A stretch of 37,649 nucleotides of DNA, taken from positions 1 through 37,649 of the forward strand of contig NZ_JAJTTH010000022.1 of NCBI RefSeq assembly GCF_021341665.1, read 5' to 3'. The stretch is from Pseudomonas sp. Au-Pse12. Its GTDB lineage: Bacteria; Pseudomonadota; Gammaproteobacteria; Pseudomonadales; Pseudomonadaceae. The number at the start of each line of letters is the position of its first letter. The first letter of the stretch is position 1. Below are positions 23,699-30,452 of this stretch, one piece after another. A model generated the notes under the pieces. The model ran no database searches and was not told where the DNA came from. It worked only from the letters and a program-made list of their open reading frames with translations. Made by a program: the position numbers and the translations under genes.

Positions 23699-24727
23699 AT
23701 GTCCGCCATGATGGCCGATGACGTCCCGCAGCCTTTGCGCTGGGGTCGCAGTCTTTATAAGTATCCAGGGCTCTACCTGGGAACCGGAAATCGCTGTGGG
23801 CACGACCCGCTGACGCTTGCCGTTGATCGTCTGAACTTGCATACGCCGAGCGGTGGTAACTGGCCGAAGTTGATTCAGGTCGCGATTGACCGTGTTCAGG
23901 CCTATTTCAAGCAGGCAGACGCCTTGCCCCCTCTGGCGCACCTCTCAAGGAAGCAGAATCAAGACGGTTCTATGCGCCAAAATCGCAGCGAGGCACGCGA
24001 AGGGCATGCCCTGGTGCTGTCGGTGATCTTTACATACCTTGATCTGAAATCCTTGCGGGTGGGCTACTACACCAGCACGGGGGCCTTCGTCAGTATTTCC
24101 TTTTTGGACATTGCCCGGCGTTGCGACATGACCTGTCAGGTCAAGGTGCGCGATGACGCCGGCCAAGTCGTTGCTGGCCAGTTCAAAGAGGTACCAACCT
24201 CGCGATTTTGGCGCACGGTGCGCGACCTCAAGAAAGCCGGCGCTATTAGTGTTTTCGAGCAGTACGAGGAGAAGGACGCCGGCAAGCGCGCCCTAACCGC
24301 GATCAAGGCTTTCAGCGAGAAATTCCTACGCCTTATTGCCGGCTGGACCGCAAAGCGTGTCGAGAAAGCACGCAAGCGGGCGCACCAGCGCGTGGGCGGT
24401 TTCCTGCTTGGCGCGATTGAGGCCGGCGTCGAGAACGTCAATCAGCGCAAGAGTCTGGTCAAAGAGATTCAATCGGCCAACGTCAAGCGCGAGCTGTTCG
24501 GCGAGGCTTCGACAAAGAATCGCCAGCCGGTCACCGGTGGTGCGCGTGAGTCCGTCGAGGCCGCCCTGAAACAGGAATACGCCGAGCTTGAAGCCAAGGT
24601 GCTTATCAGCATCAAGGCCGCCCTTGGCCGGCCGCCACGCGGGCTTGAGCAGTTGAAACTGCAGGCCCAACATGGCTGGATCAAATACGACGACTTTGTA
24701 CGTCGACGACTCTCCGGCGGCAGCTAG
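23699..24727 (+). CDS. repA: Plasmid-type replication initiator (RepA-like)
   Basis: 342-residue protein that probably opens the plasmid-like origin. The architecture recalls IncFII-type RepA: an N-terminal helical part, a winged-helix-like core (FVSISFLDIARRCDMT...VPTSRFWRTVRDLKKAGAISVFEQYEEKDAG) and a basic C-terminal region (LIAGWTAKRVEKARKRAHQRVGG) followed by a helical tail. ATG 23699 is chosen for its GGGGAAG ribosome site; the longer frame starts inside the leader hairpin. The gene stands alone between a structured leader and a 740-base gene-free stretch, the expected layout of rep plus origin. Family call rests on overall pattern, not on a short diagnostic motif. Confidence 0.62.
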   Translation: MSAMMADDVPQPLRWGRSLYKYPGLYLGTGNRCGHDPLTLAVDRLNLHTPSGGNWPKLIQVAIDRVQAYFKQADALPPLAHLSRKQNQDGSMRQNRSEAREGHALVLSVIFTYLDLKSLRVGYYTSTGAFVSISFLDIARRCDMTCQVKVRDDAGQVVAGQFKEVPTSRFWRTVRDLKKAGAISVFEQYEEKDAGKRALTAIKAFSEKFLRLIAGWTAKRVEKARKRAHQRVGGFLLGAIEAGVENVNQRKSLVKEIQSANVKRELFGEASTKNRQPVTGGARESVEAALKQEYAELEAKVLISIKAALGRPPRGLEQLKLQAQHGWIKYDDFVRRRLSGGS

Positions 24728-25470
24728 CCCGCCACCCTCCTTCCGTGTTACCCCGCCGCCCCTGATCGCCAGGGCGCCCCACCATGGGCGCTTTCTGGCG
24801 TTTCTGCGCTTACCCCTGCCCATTTCCCGGCCCTGCACGTAAAGGCCGCCAGAATTGGCGTCAGGGCCCACGACCGCCCCTTGCCCCCCCCTTCCGCCGC
24901 ACGCAAATGGCGTCGCTTGCGCCGCGCCGAGAAATTTAACTCACACCCCAGAAATATTAAGTCCCCTTAGAATTGGTTTAAGTCCGTGTCGGTCTTTCCC
25001 GGTATACAACCAGAGAAGCTTGGCCAGCCTACGGCTGTCCTAAAATGCCTCGGACAAGCCGAGAACGGTTTGTTTGCGCCTGTGCTTCGCACAGGCAATG
25101 GGGGTGCCCGCAATTCGTGCCTACGGCACGGCGGGGCCCGAACAACTCGCTGAAGCCACCGCCGCCGTTCCGTCAGTAAGGCGCCTTCCAGTCGCTGTGG
25201 GCCGCGCTAACTCCAATTACACCCACTAGACCGCGTAGCGTCCCTTCGCTCCTTCACGCGCCGCCTACGGCTGGCCTGTCGCGCAAGCGCTCCGGCAACC
25301 AGTGAGGGGGGGTGGGGTCGCGCTCCGTGGTCACCGTCGGAGACGATCAGCGCCTGGCCGCCTTTCGGTGGCGGTACATCTGATGGGGATCAGTGGTCCG
25401 TTGCGCGCCTGGTTGGGCAGCTGTTCCCGGGCTGGCCATCGGGTGCCGCAGATAGAGGGCGGCATAAAGA
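24728..25470. other. Gene-free, hairpin-rich stretch: candidate origin of replication
   Basis: No convincing gene in 743 bases. Visible structure: three motifs at 21-bp spacing (24936-24985); then a series of hairpins, CAGCC-TAC-GGCTG (25025-25037), CTCGG/CCGAG (25049-25063), an 8-bp stem GCCTGTGC/GCACAGGC (25078-25096) and CGTGCC-TAC-GGCACG (25116-25130). GCCTACGGC occurs three times. No perfect DnaA box (TTATCCACA) was found. Location between rep and parA and the fold-back content suggest oriV with single-strand initiation or priming sites. Confidence 0.5.
24936..24985 (+). repeat. Three iteron-like motifs at 21-bp spacing
   Basis: TTAACTCA (24936), TTAAGTCC (24957) and TTAAGTCC (24978) start exactly 21 bases apart, two helix turns, in a locally A+T-rich patch behind the rep gene. 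The last two share eight bases; the first matches six of eight. This is compatible with RepA binding sites but three short copies are weak evidence. Confidence 0.4.
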
Positions 25471-25498
25471 TTGACACAAGGTACTAAATGGATATCCT
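25471..25498 (+). promoter_or_regulatory. Predicted parA promoter
   Basis: -35 TTGACA (25471-25476) is perfect; 16 bases later TATCCT (25493-25498) can act as -10. The -10 box lies within the GGATATCC repeats, so binding of the ribbon-helix-helix partner there would repress the par genes. Confidence 0.6.
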
Positions 25499-25521
25499 TT
25501 TGGTATCCATTTAGTATCTTT
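25489..25521. repeat. Par repeat cluster 1 (upstream of parA)
   Basis: GGATATCCTTTTGGTATCC (25490-25508) followed by AGTATC. Its first 17 bases recur at 26534-26550. Probably operator and part of the centromere. Confidence 0.65.
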
Positions 25522-25533
25522 CGGGGGGTGCGT

Positions 25534-26190
25534 GTGTCCATTTTTTTGTTTGGCAACACTAAGGGTGGCGTAGGGAAATCAACCACCGTGGTGCAGGTTT
25601 CTATAGGCCGCGCTCTACAAGGTAAAGACGTGCTTGTCGTCAATGCCGACCGGCAATCATCATCATCCAAAGCCATCGACCGCCGGGATGAGGCAGGCGT
25701 TACGCCGAGTGTGACGCTAGTTGCTTACCCTGACGGTGAGCAATTGCGCACTCAAGTTCTGCGCCAGGTGAGCAAGTACGACGATATTATTATTGATGCT
25801 GGCGGCCGTGACAGCTCAGCGTTGCGTCACGCGATGATGATTGCTGACGTCATGCTTGTGCCCATTGTTCCAGGGAACTTTGAACTAGATGCGCTGGAAG
25901 ATGAGCTGGTGCCGCTGATCAAAGAGATTCAGGCGTCACGCGGGGATAACCCGCTTCCGATCTACGCCTATCTCAACATGGCCGAGCCTAACAAGTTCTC
26001 CAGTGACAACCTTGACACCCGAAAGTCTATCGAGAGCTTTCCGGAGCTGCAGTTTCTTGATTTGAACGTTGTGAGACGCAAAGCCATTGCGGCGGCCTCG
26101 ACAACTGGACTTTCGGTCAGGGAAATGAAAGTGAAGGACTTTAAGGCGGTCAAGGAAATTGACGCGCTGATAGCAGCGCTATTTAATTGA
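25534..26190 (+). CDS. parA: ParA-type partition ATPase (small, type Ib-like)
   Basis: 218-residue P-loop ATPase that moves plasmid copies over the nucleoid. The deviant Walker A GNTKGGVGKST lies at the very N-terminus, Walker A' is NADRQSS and Walker B is DDIIIDAGGRD. Absence of an N-terminal DNA-binding domain places it in the short Ib-like class, where the small partner protein does the repression. Start: GTG 25534 (VSIFLFGNTKGG) behind a G-run; GTG 25528 is an alternative two codons earlier. The partner gene follows after 62 bases filled with TATC-type repeats. Confidence 0.93.
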   Translation: MSIFLFGNTKGGVGKSTTVVQVSIGRALQGKDVLVVNADRQSSSSKAIDRRDEAGVTPSVTLVAYPDGEQLRTQVLRQVSKYDDIIIDAGGRDSSALRHAMMIADVMLVPIVPGNFELDALEDELVPLIKEIQASRGDNPLPIYAYLNMAEPNKFSSDNLDTRKSIESFPELQFLDLNVVRRKAIAAASTTGLSVREMKVKDFKAVKEIDALIAALFN

Positions 26191-26250
26191 ATATCCTTTA
26201 GCTATCCTTACGATATCTAAATGGTCTACTTAGAATATCTGGAAAGTATC
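26191..26250. repeat. Par repeat cluster 2 (between parA and partner gene)
   Basis: The intergenic stretch holds five TATC(C/T) motifs (for example AATATCC, GCTATCC, GATATCT, AATATCT, AGTATCT) at irregular spacing of about 10-20 bases. It shares the motif with clusters 1 and 3 and probably binds the same ribbon-helix-helix protein. Confidence 0.6.
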
Positions 26251-26252
26251 TT

Positions 26253-26504
26253 ATGAGTGTAATTAAGCGCGCACCCAAGCCGGCGACCGCTGACCCGGCT
26301 TCGGATCAGGCGGCAATCAAAGCGGCCGCTACGGCACCTGATAGCAGCCTGAAAAAGAACGTTCGTGGTAACCGTGTGATGTTCTCTGTAGGGTTTGAGC
26401 CTGATCTGATGGCAGAGCTAGACGCCGCTCGGGGTAAGCTTGGGCTTTCGCGCCCTGCTTACCTAAAGTTAGCGCTGCGGCGCTTGCTCGATGCTGGTGT
26501 TTGA
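26253..26504 (+). CDS. Ribbon-helix-helix partition partner (ParG/ParB-like)
   Basis: 83-residue protein. A flexible Lys/Ala/Pro-rich N-terminus (residues 1-35) precedes a ribbon-helix-helix domain: strand NRVMFSVGF, helix EPDLMAELDAARGKLG, turn and helix SRPAYLKLALRRLLDAGV. The disordered N-tail plus RHH layout is that of ParG-type centromere-binding proteins, whose tail carries the arginine finger acting on ParA. GGAAAG precedes the ATG. Flanking TATC repeats are the likely binding sites. Confidence 0.8.
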   Translation: MSVIKRAPKPATADPASDQAAIKAAATAPDSSLKKNVRGNRVMFSVGFEPDLMAELDAARGKLGLSRPAYLKLALRRLLDAGV

Positions 26505-26511
26505 GCCGTAA

Positions 26512-26577
26512 GGATATCTAAGGGATCTCAAAGGGATATCCTTTTGGTATTGCAAGGATATTCTTTTGTGGTATATT
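26512..26577. repeat. Par repeat cluster 3 with embedded promoter
   Basis: AAGGATATC, AGGGATC, GGATATCCTTTTGGTAT (26534-26550, identical to cluster 1) and AAGGATATTC. Within it -35 TTGCAA (26550-26555), 16 bases, -10 TATATT (26572-26577) form a promoter for the genes at 26608 onward. The par protein may therefore also control the next operon. Confidence 0.6.
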
Positions 26578-26607
26578 TCGGGTATACAACGAACCGGAGT
26601 AGACCCG

Positions 26608-26682
26608 ATGACCATCGCAAACCCACGCCCCCAGGCGCAGCAAGTAGCCGGCGCCATCCTCGACCAGCTCGCCGCTTCATGA
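26608..26682 (+). CDS. N-terminal fragment of split phage gene
   Basis: A 24-residue frame, MTIANPRPQAQQ...ILDQLAAS, ends at TGA 26680-26682. In relatives I recall, this N-terminus (VA..ILDQLGG) and the following RF.MMTGA part form one protein. Here a one-base difference splits them; the TGA overlaps ATG 26679. Either a recent frameshift, a sequencing error or a coupled two-part gene. Confidence 0.5.
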   Translation: MTIANPRPQAQQVAGAILDQLAAS

Positions 26683-26927
26683 TGATGACCGGCGCCCGTG
26701 ACGTGGTGGTCACACCCAACGGCCTGCAGTTTCGCCTGCCGGCGAACTTCGCCCAAGGCGGCGTCAACATGATCCGCGTCGAACTGAGCGCCGATGACAC
26801 CTATGCAGTGATCGCTGGCCGCTGGGCGCGCCTGGACTTCAAAGAGAAGGCCCGCGAGTCCGGTCTCTATGCCGAAGATCTGCAGCGCGCCTTTACCCGC
26901 CTGACCGGCCTTGATACCCACCTGTAA
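26679..26927 (+). CDS. C-terminal part of split phage gene, unknown function
   Basis: 82 residues from the ATGATGATG at 26679: MMMTGARDVVVTPNGLQFRLP...NMIRVELSADDTYAVIAGRW...GLYAEDLQRAFTRLTGLDTHL. This is a recognisable small phage protein pattern (MTGAK...LxFRLP...DTYxVE...YADxLQxxFTxxTGL), of unknown role to me. The reading frame is open upstream to 26544, but that part does not match the family. Its natural N-terminus is in the other frame at 26608. Confidence 0.62.
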   Translation: MMMTGARDVVVTPNGLQFRLPANFAQGGVNMIRVELSADDTYAVIAGRWARLDFKEKARESGLYAEDLQRAFTRLTGLDTHL

Positions 26928-26934
26928 GGACACA

Positions 26935-26954
26935 GCCCCGGCCACGGCCGGGGC
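26935..26954 (+). other. G+C-rich hairpin before the 488-residue gene
   Basis: GCCCCGGCC and GGCCGGGGC face each other across two bases. No T run follows, so it is more likely a structural or regulatory hairpin than a terminator. Confidence 0.45.
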
Positions 26955-26976
26955 GCTCATAGAGCGAGCTGTAGCC

Positions 26977-28443
26977 ATGATTGATCCCCTAGACCGTGAA
27001 ACCCTGGACCTTGTCGAGGCGTGCGCTCAACCGATGTCAGGCCGTGAGCGTGCTAAGCGGCACCGCGAGAAAAAGCGCCGCGAGCGCGAGGCCGGCCAGC
27101 GTGCCGAGCTGGACCTTAAGGCCCCGGAGCTGGCCGTAATGGCCGTGGCCCTGGGCGAGTTCCGCAAGCGTTGGGCACGTTGCCCGAGCAAGGCGCAGGC
27201 CGCTGACGCGCTGCTGCCACGGTTGCCGGTGCCGGACCTGCAGGCGGTGTTCCCCGGGGATTCCGCGTGGCTTCCGGATGCACTGCGGCAAGGCGCGACG
27301 TTTGCCGACTGGCCAGCACACAGCAGCTATCAAGCTGACTCGGGGTTTCTGGATCTGCAGCAGTACCGGCAAACCCCGCTCGGGCAACCGGAGGTTGATA
27401 GCCTGGTGTTCCCGGGGGATACGGTGTGGACCAGTTACGGCAGTGGCCCCTATGTGGTGCGCGAGGTGGCCGCTCAAGGCTGTCGAGGAATGCGCTGTTT
27501 TACCCTGGCGCTGGTTGACCTGGGCGAGGACAAGCCGGGCAAGCGTAAGCGCGAGGCGAACGCTTGGATTAATGAAGTGGTCGCTGTGGATGGGCGCTTG
27601 CTTAAGCTGTTTGCGAACAACTGCGATGAAGTGTTTATAGCGCGCCGCGAGCTGGCCAGCGGTTATATCGAAGACAGCGAGGCCGACGCTGTGCGCGCTG
27701 AGTGCCGGCGAATCGTGGCGCAGAATATGGCCGCCTATAGTCAGACCATGGACGGCGCCAAGCCGCTGCCGACGAGCTTTGATGAACTGGTGTTGAAGCT
27801 GCTGCCGTTCAAGGATCGGCAGTTGCTGGAGTGGGCCCAGCGCAACGAGCAGCAAGCCCGGGAAACCCCGCTTGCTGAGGCCTATCCTGAGAGTTCCAAA
27901 AAACGCAGCCTGCTGGGCCAGGCGCTGACGGACAAGGTCGAGCTGAACGGCCGCTATCAGGTGCTGCTGGAGCAGGCCATAGAGCTTTACGAGCTGGTAG
28001 ACCTGGGCCAACACACACCGCGCCTGAGCAATCCGGCGGCTTTCCTGCGCGAATACAAGCGCTATTCCGAGGGCTACGCGATCAATGCAGCCACCGAGGG
28101 CGCCGAGTGGGCCCGCAAGCGGTTTAAGGGCTTCGGCAAGGCACCGGCCCCAGGGGCCGACCCTGCCGAGTTGGCCAAGGAGCTGGCCGCGCAACGCGCC
28201 GAGAACCAGCGCCTGCAGGAAGCCCTGCAGCAGATTGCCAAGGAGGTCAGCGGCGGCCCTGTGGCCAAGCCTGCGCCGAGCAAGATCGAGGCGCAGTTGC
28301 GCGAGGAAATCGCCGGCCTGCAGCGGGAACAAGGCCTGCTGATCGCCGAGCGCGGCAAGGCAAATGACGCGGTGTCCGTGCTGCAGGAGCGCCTGGAAAA
28401 GGCCGGGCTGCCCAGTGACTACCGCCGGCAGCCGGGCGAATAA
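26977..28443 (+). CDS. Large unknown protein with basic N-terminus and C-terminal coiled coil
   Basis: 488-residue protein with no family I recognise. Residues about 20-40 are strongly basic (SGRERAKRHREKKRRERE). The middle includes a beta-rich segment (FPGDTVWTSYGSGPYVVREV) reminiscent of small SH3/KOW-like folds. Residues about 405-480 are heptad-rich and alanine/glutamate-heavy (ELAAQRAENQRLQEALQQIAKEV; EAQLREEIAGLQREQGLLIAERG), a long coiled coil. ATG 26977 follows a gap with a 9-bp inverted repeat (26935-26954). Basic head plus coiled coil recalls plasmid nucleoid or segregation helpers such as KfrA, but only in outline. It is the largest non-structural gene here and lies directly behind the par region. 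Confidence 0.7.
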   Translation: MIDPLDRETLDLVEACAQPMSGRERAKRHREKKRREREAGQRAELDLKAPELAVMAVALGEFRKRWARCPSKAQAADALLPRLPVPDLQAVFPGDSAWLPDALRQGATFADWPAHSSYQADSGFLDLQQYRQTPLGQPEVDSLVFPGDTVWTSYGSGPYVVREVAAQGCRGMRCFTLALVDLGEDKPGKRKREANAWINEVVAVDGRLLKLFANNCDEVFIARRELASGYIEDSEADAVRAECRRIVAQNMAAYSQTMDGAKPLPTSFDELVLKLLPFKDRQLLEWAQRNEQQARETPLAEAYPESSKKRSLLGQALTDKVELNGRYQVLLEQAIELYELVDLGQHTPRLSNPAAFLREYKRYSEGYAINAATEGAEWARKRFKGFGKAPAPGADPAELAKELAAQRAENQRLQEALQQIAKEVSGGPVAKPAPSKIEAQLREEIAGLQREQGLLIAERGKANDAVSVLQERLEKAGLPSDYRRQPGE

Positions 28444-28518
28444 TCCCACTCCGCGTTACCCGTAACAAAAACCCTCACCAAGGCCGGGAGAACCCTGGCG
28501 ATGAGTGGGGGCTTGTTT

Positions 28519-28538
28519 CTATATCGAAGTCGATATAG
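28519..28538. promoter_or_regulatory. Palindromic operator candidate before toxin gene
   Basis: CTATATCGA and TCGATATAG are perfect arms around AG (28519-28538). It lies in the 235-base gap (28444-28678) upstream of the toxin gene and is likely the binding site of the XRE antitoxin or another regulator. I see no gene in that gap. Confidence 0.5.
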
Positions 28539-28678
28539 GATAATCGTACTGGCGTGGAACCGTTCGCATAAACCCATAGATTCGGAAGCGACGCACCCAG
28601 TTTCAACTCACTAAATGAGGCATCGCACCATGGCATACGCATTCTTTCCACATCATCTGAGGCGACCGAGGAGGTCAA

Positions 28679-29008
28679 GTGAAGCGACAGCAATCGAAGG
28701 AAATCAAGTGGGTTGGTAGTAGTCTGGAAGCCCTGCGGGACTTCCCTAAAACAGCAATGCAGCGAGCAGGCTACCAGTTGCAAGGCCTGCAGGACGGCGA
28801 AGAGCCGGACGACTGGAAGCCAATGAAAACCGTTGGCCCGGGTGTGAATGAGATCCGGATCAAGTGCGAGGACGGGGCTTTTCGCGTGTTTTATGTGGTA
28901 AACCGGCCGGAAGCAATCTACGTGTTGCATGCCTTCCGCAAGACCACTGAAAAGACGGAAAAGCGCGATATTGATCTGGCCAAGGACAGATTGAAATCGC
29001 TGGGATGA
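28679..29008 (+). CDS. HigB/RelE-like toxin (phage Gp49-like)
   Basis: 109-residue protein of the phage-derived Gp49-like family, RelE-superfamily mRNA interferases. Pattern: IKWVGSSLEALRDFPKTAMQRAGYQLQGLQDGEEPDDWKPMKTVGPGVNEIRIK...GAFRVFYVVNRPEAIYVLHAFRKTTEKTEKRDIDLAK. The key residues RVFY and the basic FRKTTEKT end are present, so it looks intact. Start GTG 28679 has AGGAGG four bases upstream. It lies before its antitoxin, the order typical of higBA, with a 172-base gap instead of the usual short one. Confidence 0.85.
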   Translation: MKRQQSKEIKWVGSSLEALRDFPKTAMQRAGYQLQGLQDGEEPDDWKPMKTVGPGVNEIRIKCEDGAFRVFYVVNRPEAIYVLHAFRKTTEKTEKRDIDLAKDRLKSLG

Positions 29009-29030
29009 TCGCAGGGCAGGGCGCGGCAGA

Positions 29031-29059
29031 TACCCCTTCATCGTTTCGGTGAAGGGGTA
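29031..29059 (+). terminator. Hairpin behind toxin gene
   Basis: TACCCCTTCA (29031-29040) pairs fully with TGAAGGGGTA (29050-29059), a 10-bp stem. No T run follows; it may attenuate toxin-antitoxin read-through or stabilise the toxin mRNA end. Confidence 0.5.
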
Positions 29060-29121
29060 AGCTGCTAGCGGTGATCCCTACTCATAGAACATTAATAATG
29101 TGCCCCTGACGTAACTGAAAT

Positions 29122-29153
29122 AACGAAATAACGAATTAACAACCTAACGAAAT
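29122..29153. repeat. 8-bp tandem repeats before antitoxin gene
   Basis: AACGAAAT, AACGAATT, AACAACCT and AACGAAAT follow each other without spacing, directly upstream of the antitoxin start region. Likely operator repeats for an independent antitoxin promoter. Confidence 0.55.
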
Positions 29154-29180
29154 GAAGTGATACCAGTGAGGTATAAATGT

Positions 29181-29468
29181 ATGGCAAACGAACGCGCTAC
29201 CAGTGTGTGGGATGCGTTGGTTGACACGCCAGAAGAAGCCGAAAACCTGCGCCTCCGTTCCAAGCTGATGCGTGCGATCACCCGGGTCGTGAAGTCCTGG
29301 GACGTATCGCAAACCGAAGCAGCCCGGCGGCTGCATATCACTCAGCCGCGGCTGAATGATTTGCTGAAAGGGAAGATTGATAAATACTCCCTGGACGCCC
29401 TCGTAAACCTGTTGGCTGCGGCCGACCTCGAAATTGAAATCAGCGTCAGCAACAAAAAAGCCGCCTAG
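29181..29468 (+). CDS. XRE-family antitoxin (HigA-like)
   Basis: 95-residue helix-turn-helix protein that should neutralise the upstream toxin and repress the pair. The HTH is SQTEAARRLHITQPRLNDLLKGKIDKYSLDALVNLLAA (residues about 46-83). An N-terminal segment (SVWDALVDTPEEAENLRLRSKLM) is typical of antitoxins paired with Gp49-like toxins. ATG 29181 is chosen because it gives the family N-terminus; the frame is open to 29157. Confidence 0.87.
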   Translation: MANERATSVWDALVDTPEEAENLRLRSKLMRAITRVVKSWDVSQTEAARRLHITQPRLNDLLKGKIDKYSLDALVNLLAAADLEIEISVSNKKAA

Positions 29469-29493
29469 GTTTCGGCGGTGTGTCGAACAACTG

Positions 29494-29528
29494 AAAGGGG
29501 TTGGCCATGTGGTGGTCAGCCCTTTTTT
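29494..29528 (+). terminator. Terminator behind the toxin-antitoxin pair
   Basis: A 12-bp stem with one bulged G and two wobble pairs (29494-29506 with 29514-29525) and a seven-base loop is followed by further Ts. Confidence 0.8.
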
Positions 29529-29567
29529 GTATCCGTTATCCATAACGAGCAGAAAGGAATCTCTACG

Positions 29568-29819
29568 ATGAATCGTCCCCCTCAAGCCCTGGCGCCTGTG
29601 CCGGAACCTCTGACCATTACTCTGCAAGGCCATGACCTGGAACCCCTGCGCGCCTACCGTGAGGCGGTGCATGCGCTTAAGGTGGAAAACTGGCCGGCCG
29701 AGGCCAAGGAAGGGCGCGGGCCGTTGCGGTACAAGGAGCATTACAAGAGGCAGAAGGAGGCGGCCGCCGACGCTTTGGCGCATTGTCTGAGTCGCCAGAT
29801 TGACCGGCTGCCCGCGTGA
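29568..29819 (+). CDS. Unknown small protein, accessory block
   Basis: 83-residue protein starting at ATG 29568 behind AAAGGAA; an earlier GTG at 29478 overlaps the terminator and is rejected. It is charged and helical in the C-terminal half (YKEHYKRQKEAAADALAHCLSRQIDRL), with no recognised domain. The dispersed motif variant GTGACCTGTCAC (29816-29827) covers its stop codon. Confidence 0.62.
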   Translation: MNRPPQALAPVPEPLTITLQGHDLEPLRAYREAVHALKVENWPAEAKEGRGPLRYKEHYKRQKEAAADALAHCLSRQIDRLPA

Positions 29820-29853
29820 CCTGTCACGACCCCAACAGAAAGGAGTCCCTGCT

Positions 29854-30081
29854 ATGCACAGTCCTGCCATGCAAAAGCTGGTTGCTGAACAAATCGCCTA
29901 CGAGGGAATCATTCAAGGGATTTGCCGATGGCGCCCGGATCTGCAGCCGGGCGAAGTCAAGGCGCAGATCCAGCGCCTGGCTGAGGCCGATATATACACG
30001 CACTACCAGTGGGCCGAGTCGTGCCAGATGCGCGCCCGCAAAGGTGAGCCGCTGCCGTGGGAAGCATCCGCGAGCGAGTGA
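29854..30081 (+). CDS. Unknown small protein, accessory block
   Basis: 75-residue protein with AAAGGAG ahead of ATG 29854. Predicted helical (MQKLVAEQIAYEGIIQGICRWRPDLQPGEVKAQIQRLAEADI); no family recognised. A GTGACCTGTCAC site ends 27 bases before its start. Confidence 0.62.
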   Translation: MHSPAMQKLVAEQIAYEGIIQGICRWRPDLQPGEVKAQIQRLAEADIYTHYQWAESCQMRARKGEPLPWEASASE

Positions 30082-30134
30082 GCCGGCCCGCGTTACCCGT
30101 AACGACTTAATCCAAAAGGAAAGGAACCCGTTTT

Positions 30135-30365
30135 ATGTCGACTGAACAATCGCAACAACTCGGCGCGCCGCTGACCGTGGTACTCGACCCGGTGGCTATG
30201 CACCTGGTGCAACGCTTTCGTGACTGTTACGCGCGCTATCAGGCGTGCGAGGACACGGCGCAGATGCGCGAGCTGGGCAAGCAGGTGGACGACTGGGCAT
30301 TCAAGCTGGCCTGTACAGTAGAGTCCAGCGTAGAGCAGGCGGAAAAGGCCGCAGCCAAAGGGTAG
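30135..30365 (+). CDS. Unknown small protein, accessory block
   Basis: 76-residue acidic helical protein (VVLDPVAMHLVQRFRDCYARYQACEDTAQMRELGKQVDDWAFKLA). AAAGGAAAGGA precedes ATG 30135, and a GTTACCCGTAAC site ends 32 bases before it. A terminator follows. Function unknown. Confidence 0.65.
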   Translation: MSTEQSQQLGAPLTVVLDPVAMHLVQRFRDCYARYQACEDTAQMRELGKQVDDWAFKLACTVESSVEQAEKAAAKG

Positions 30366-30401
30366 GGCGCTGCGCTTCGAATAACGTGTCATATGTTTAA
30401 T

Positions 30402-30440
30402 GACCCCCGTCACTTGCCCAGGTGCCGGGGGTCTTTTTTT
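30402..30440 (+). terminator. Intrinsic terminator
   Basis: GACCCCCG (30402-30409) pairs with CGGGGGTC (30426-30433), with an inner CAC/GTG pair, followed by seven Ts. Confidence 0.9.
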
Positions 30441-30452
30441 CTGTCCGCGTTC

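Noticed and set aside
25302..25487. 61-codon frame before parA
   Set aside because: Arg/Gly-rich product with no ribosome site, in the origin-like region, ending inside the parA promoter.
27037..28449. 470-codon open frame on the minus strand
   Set aside because: Opposite the 488-residue plus-strand gene, which has a better start, RBS context and coiled-coil pattern; the minus product shows no domain.
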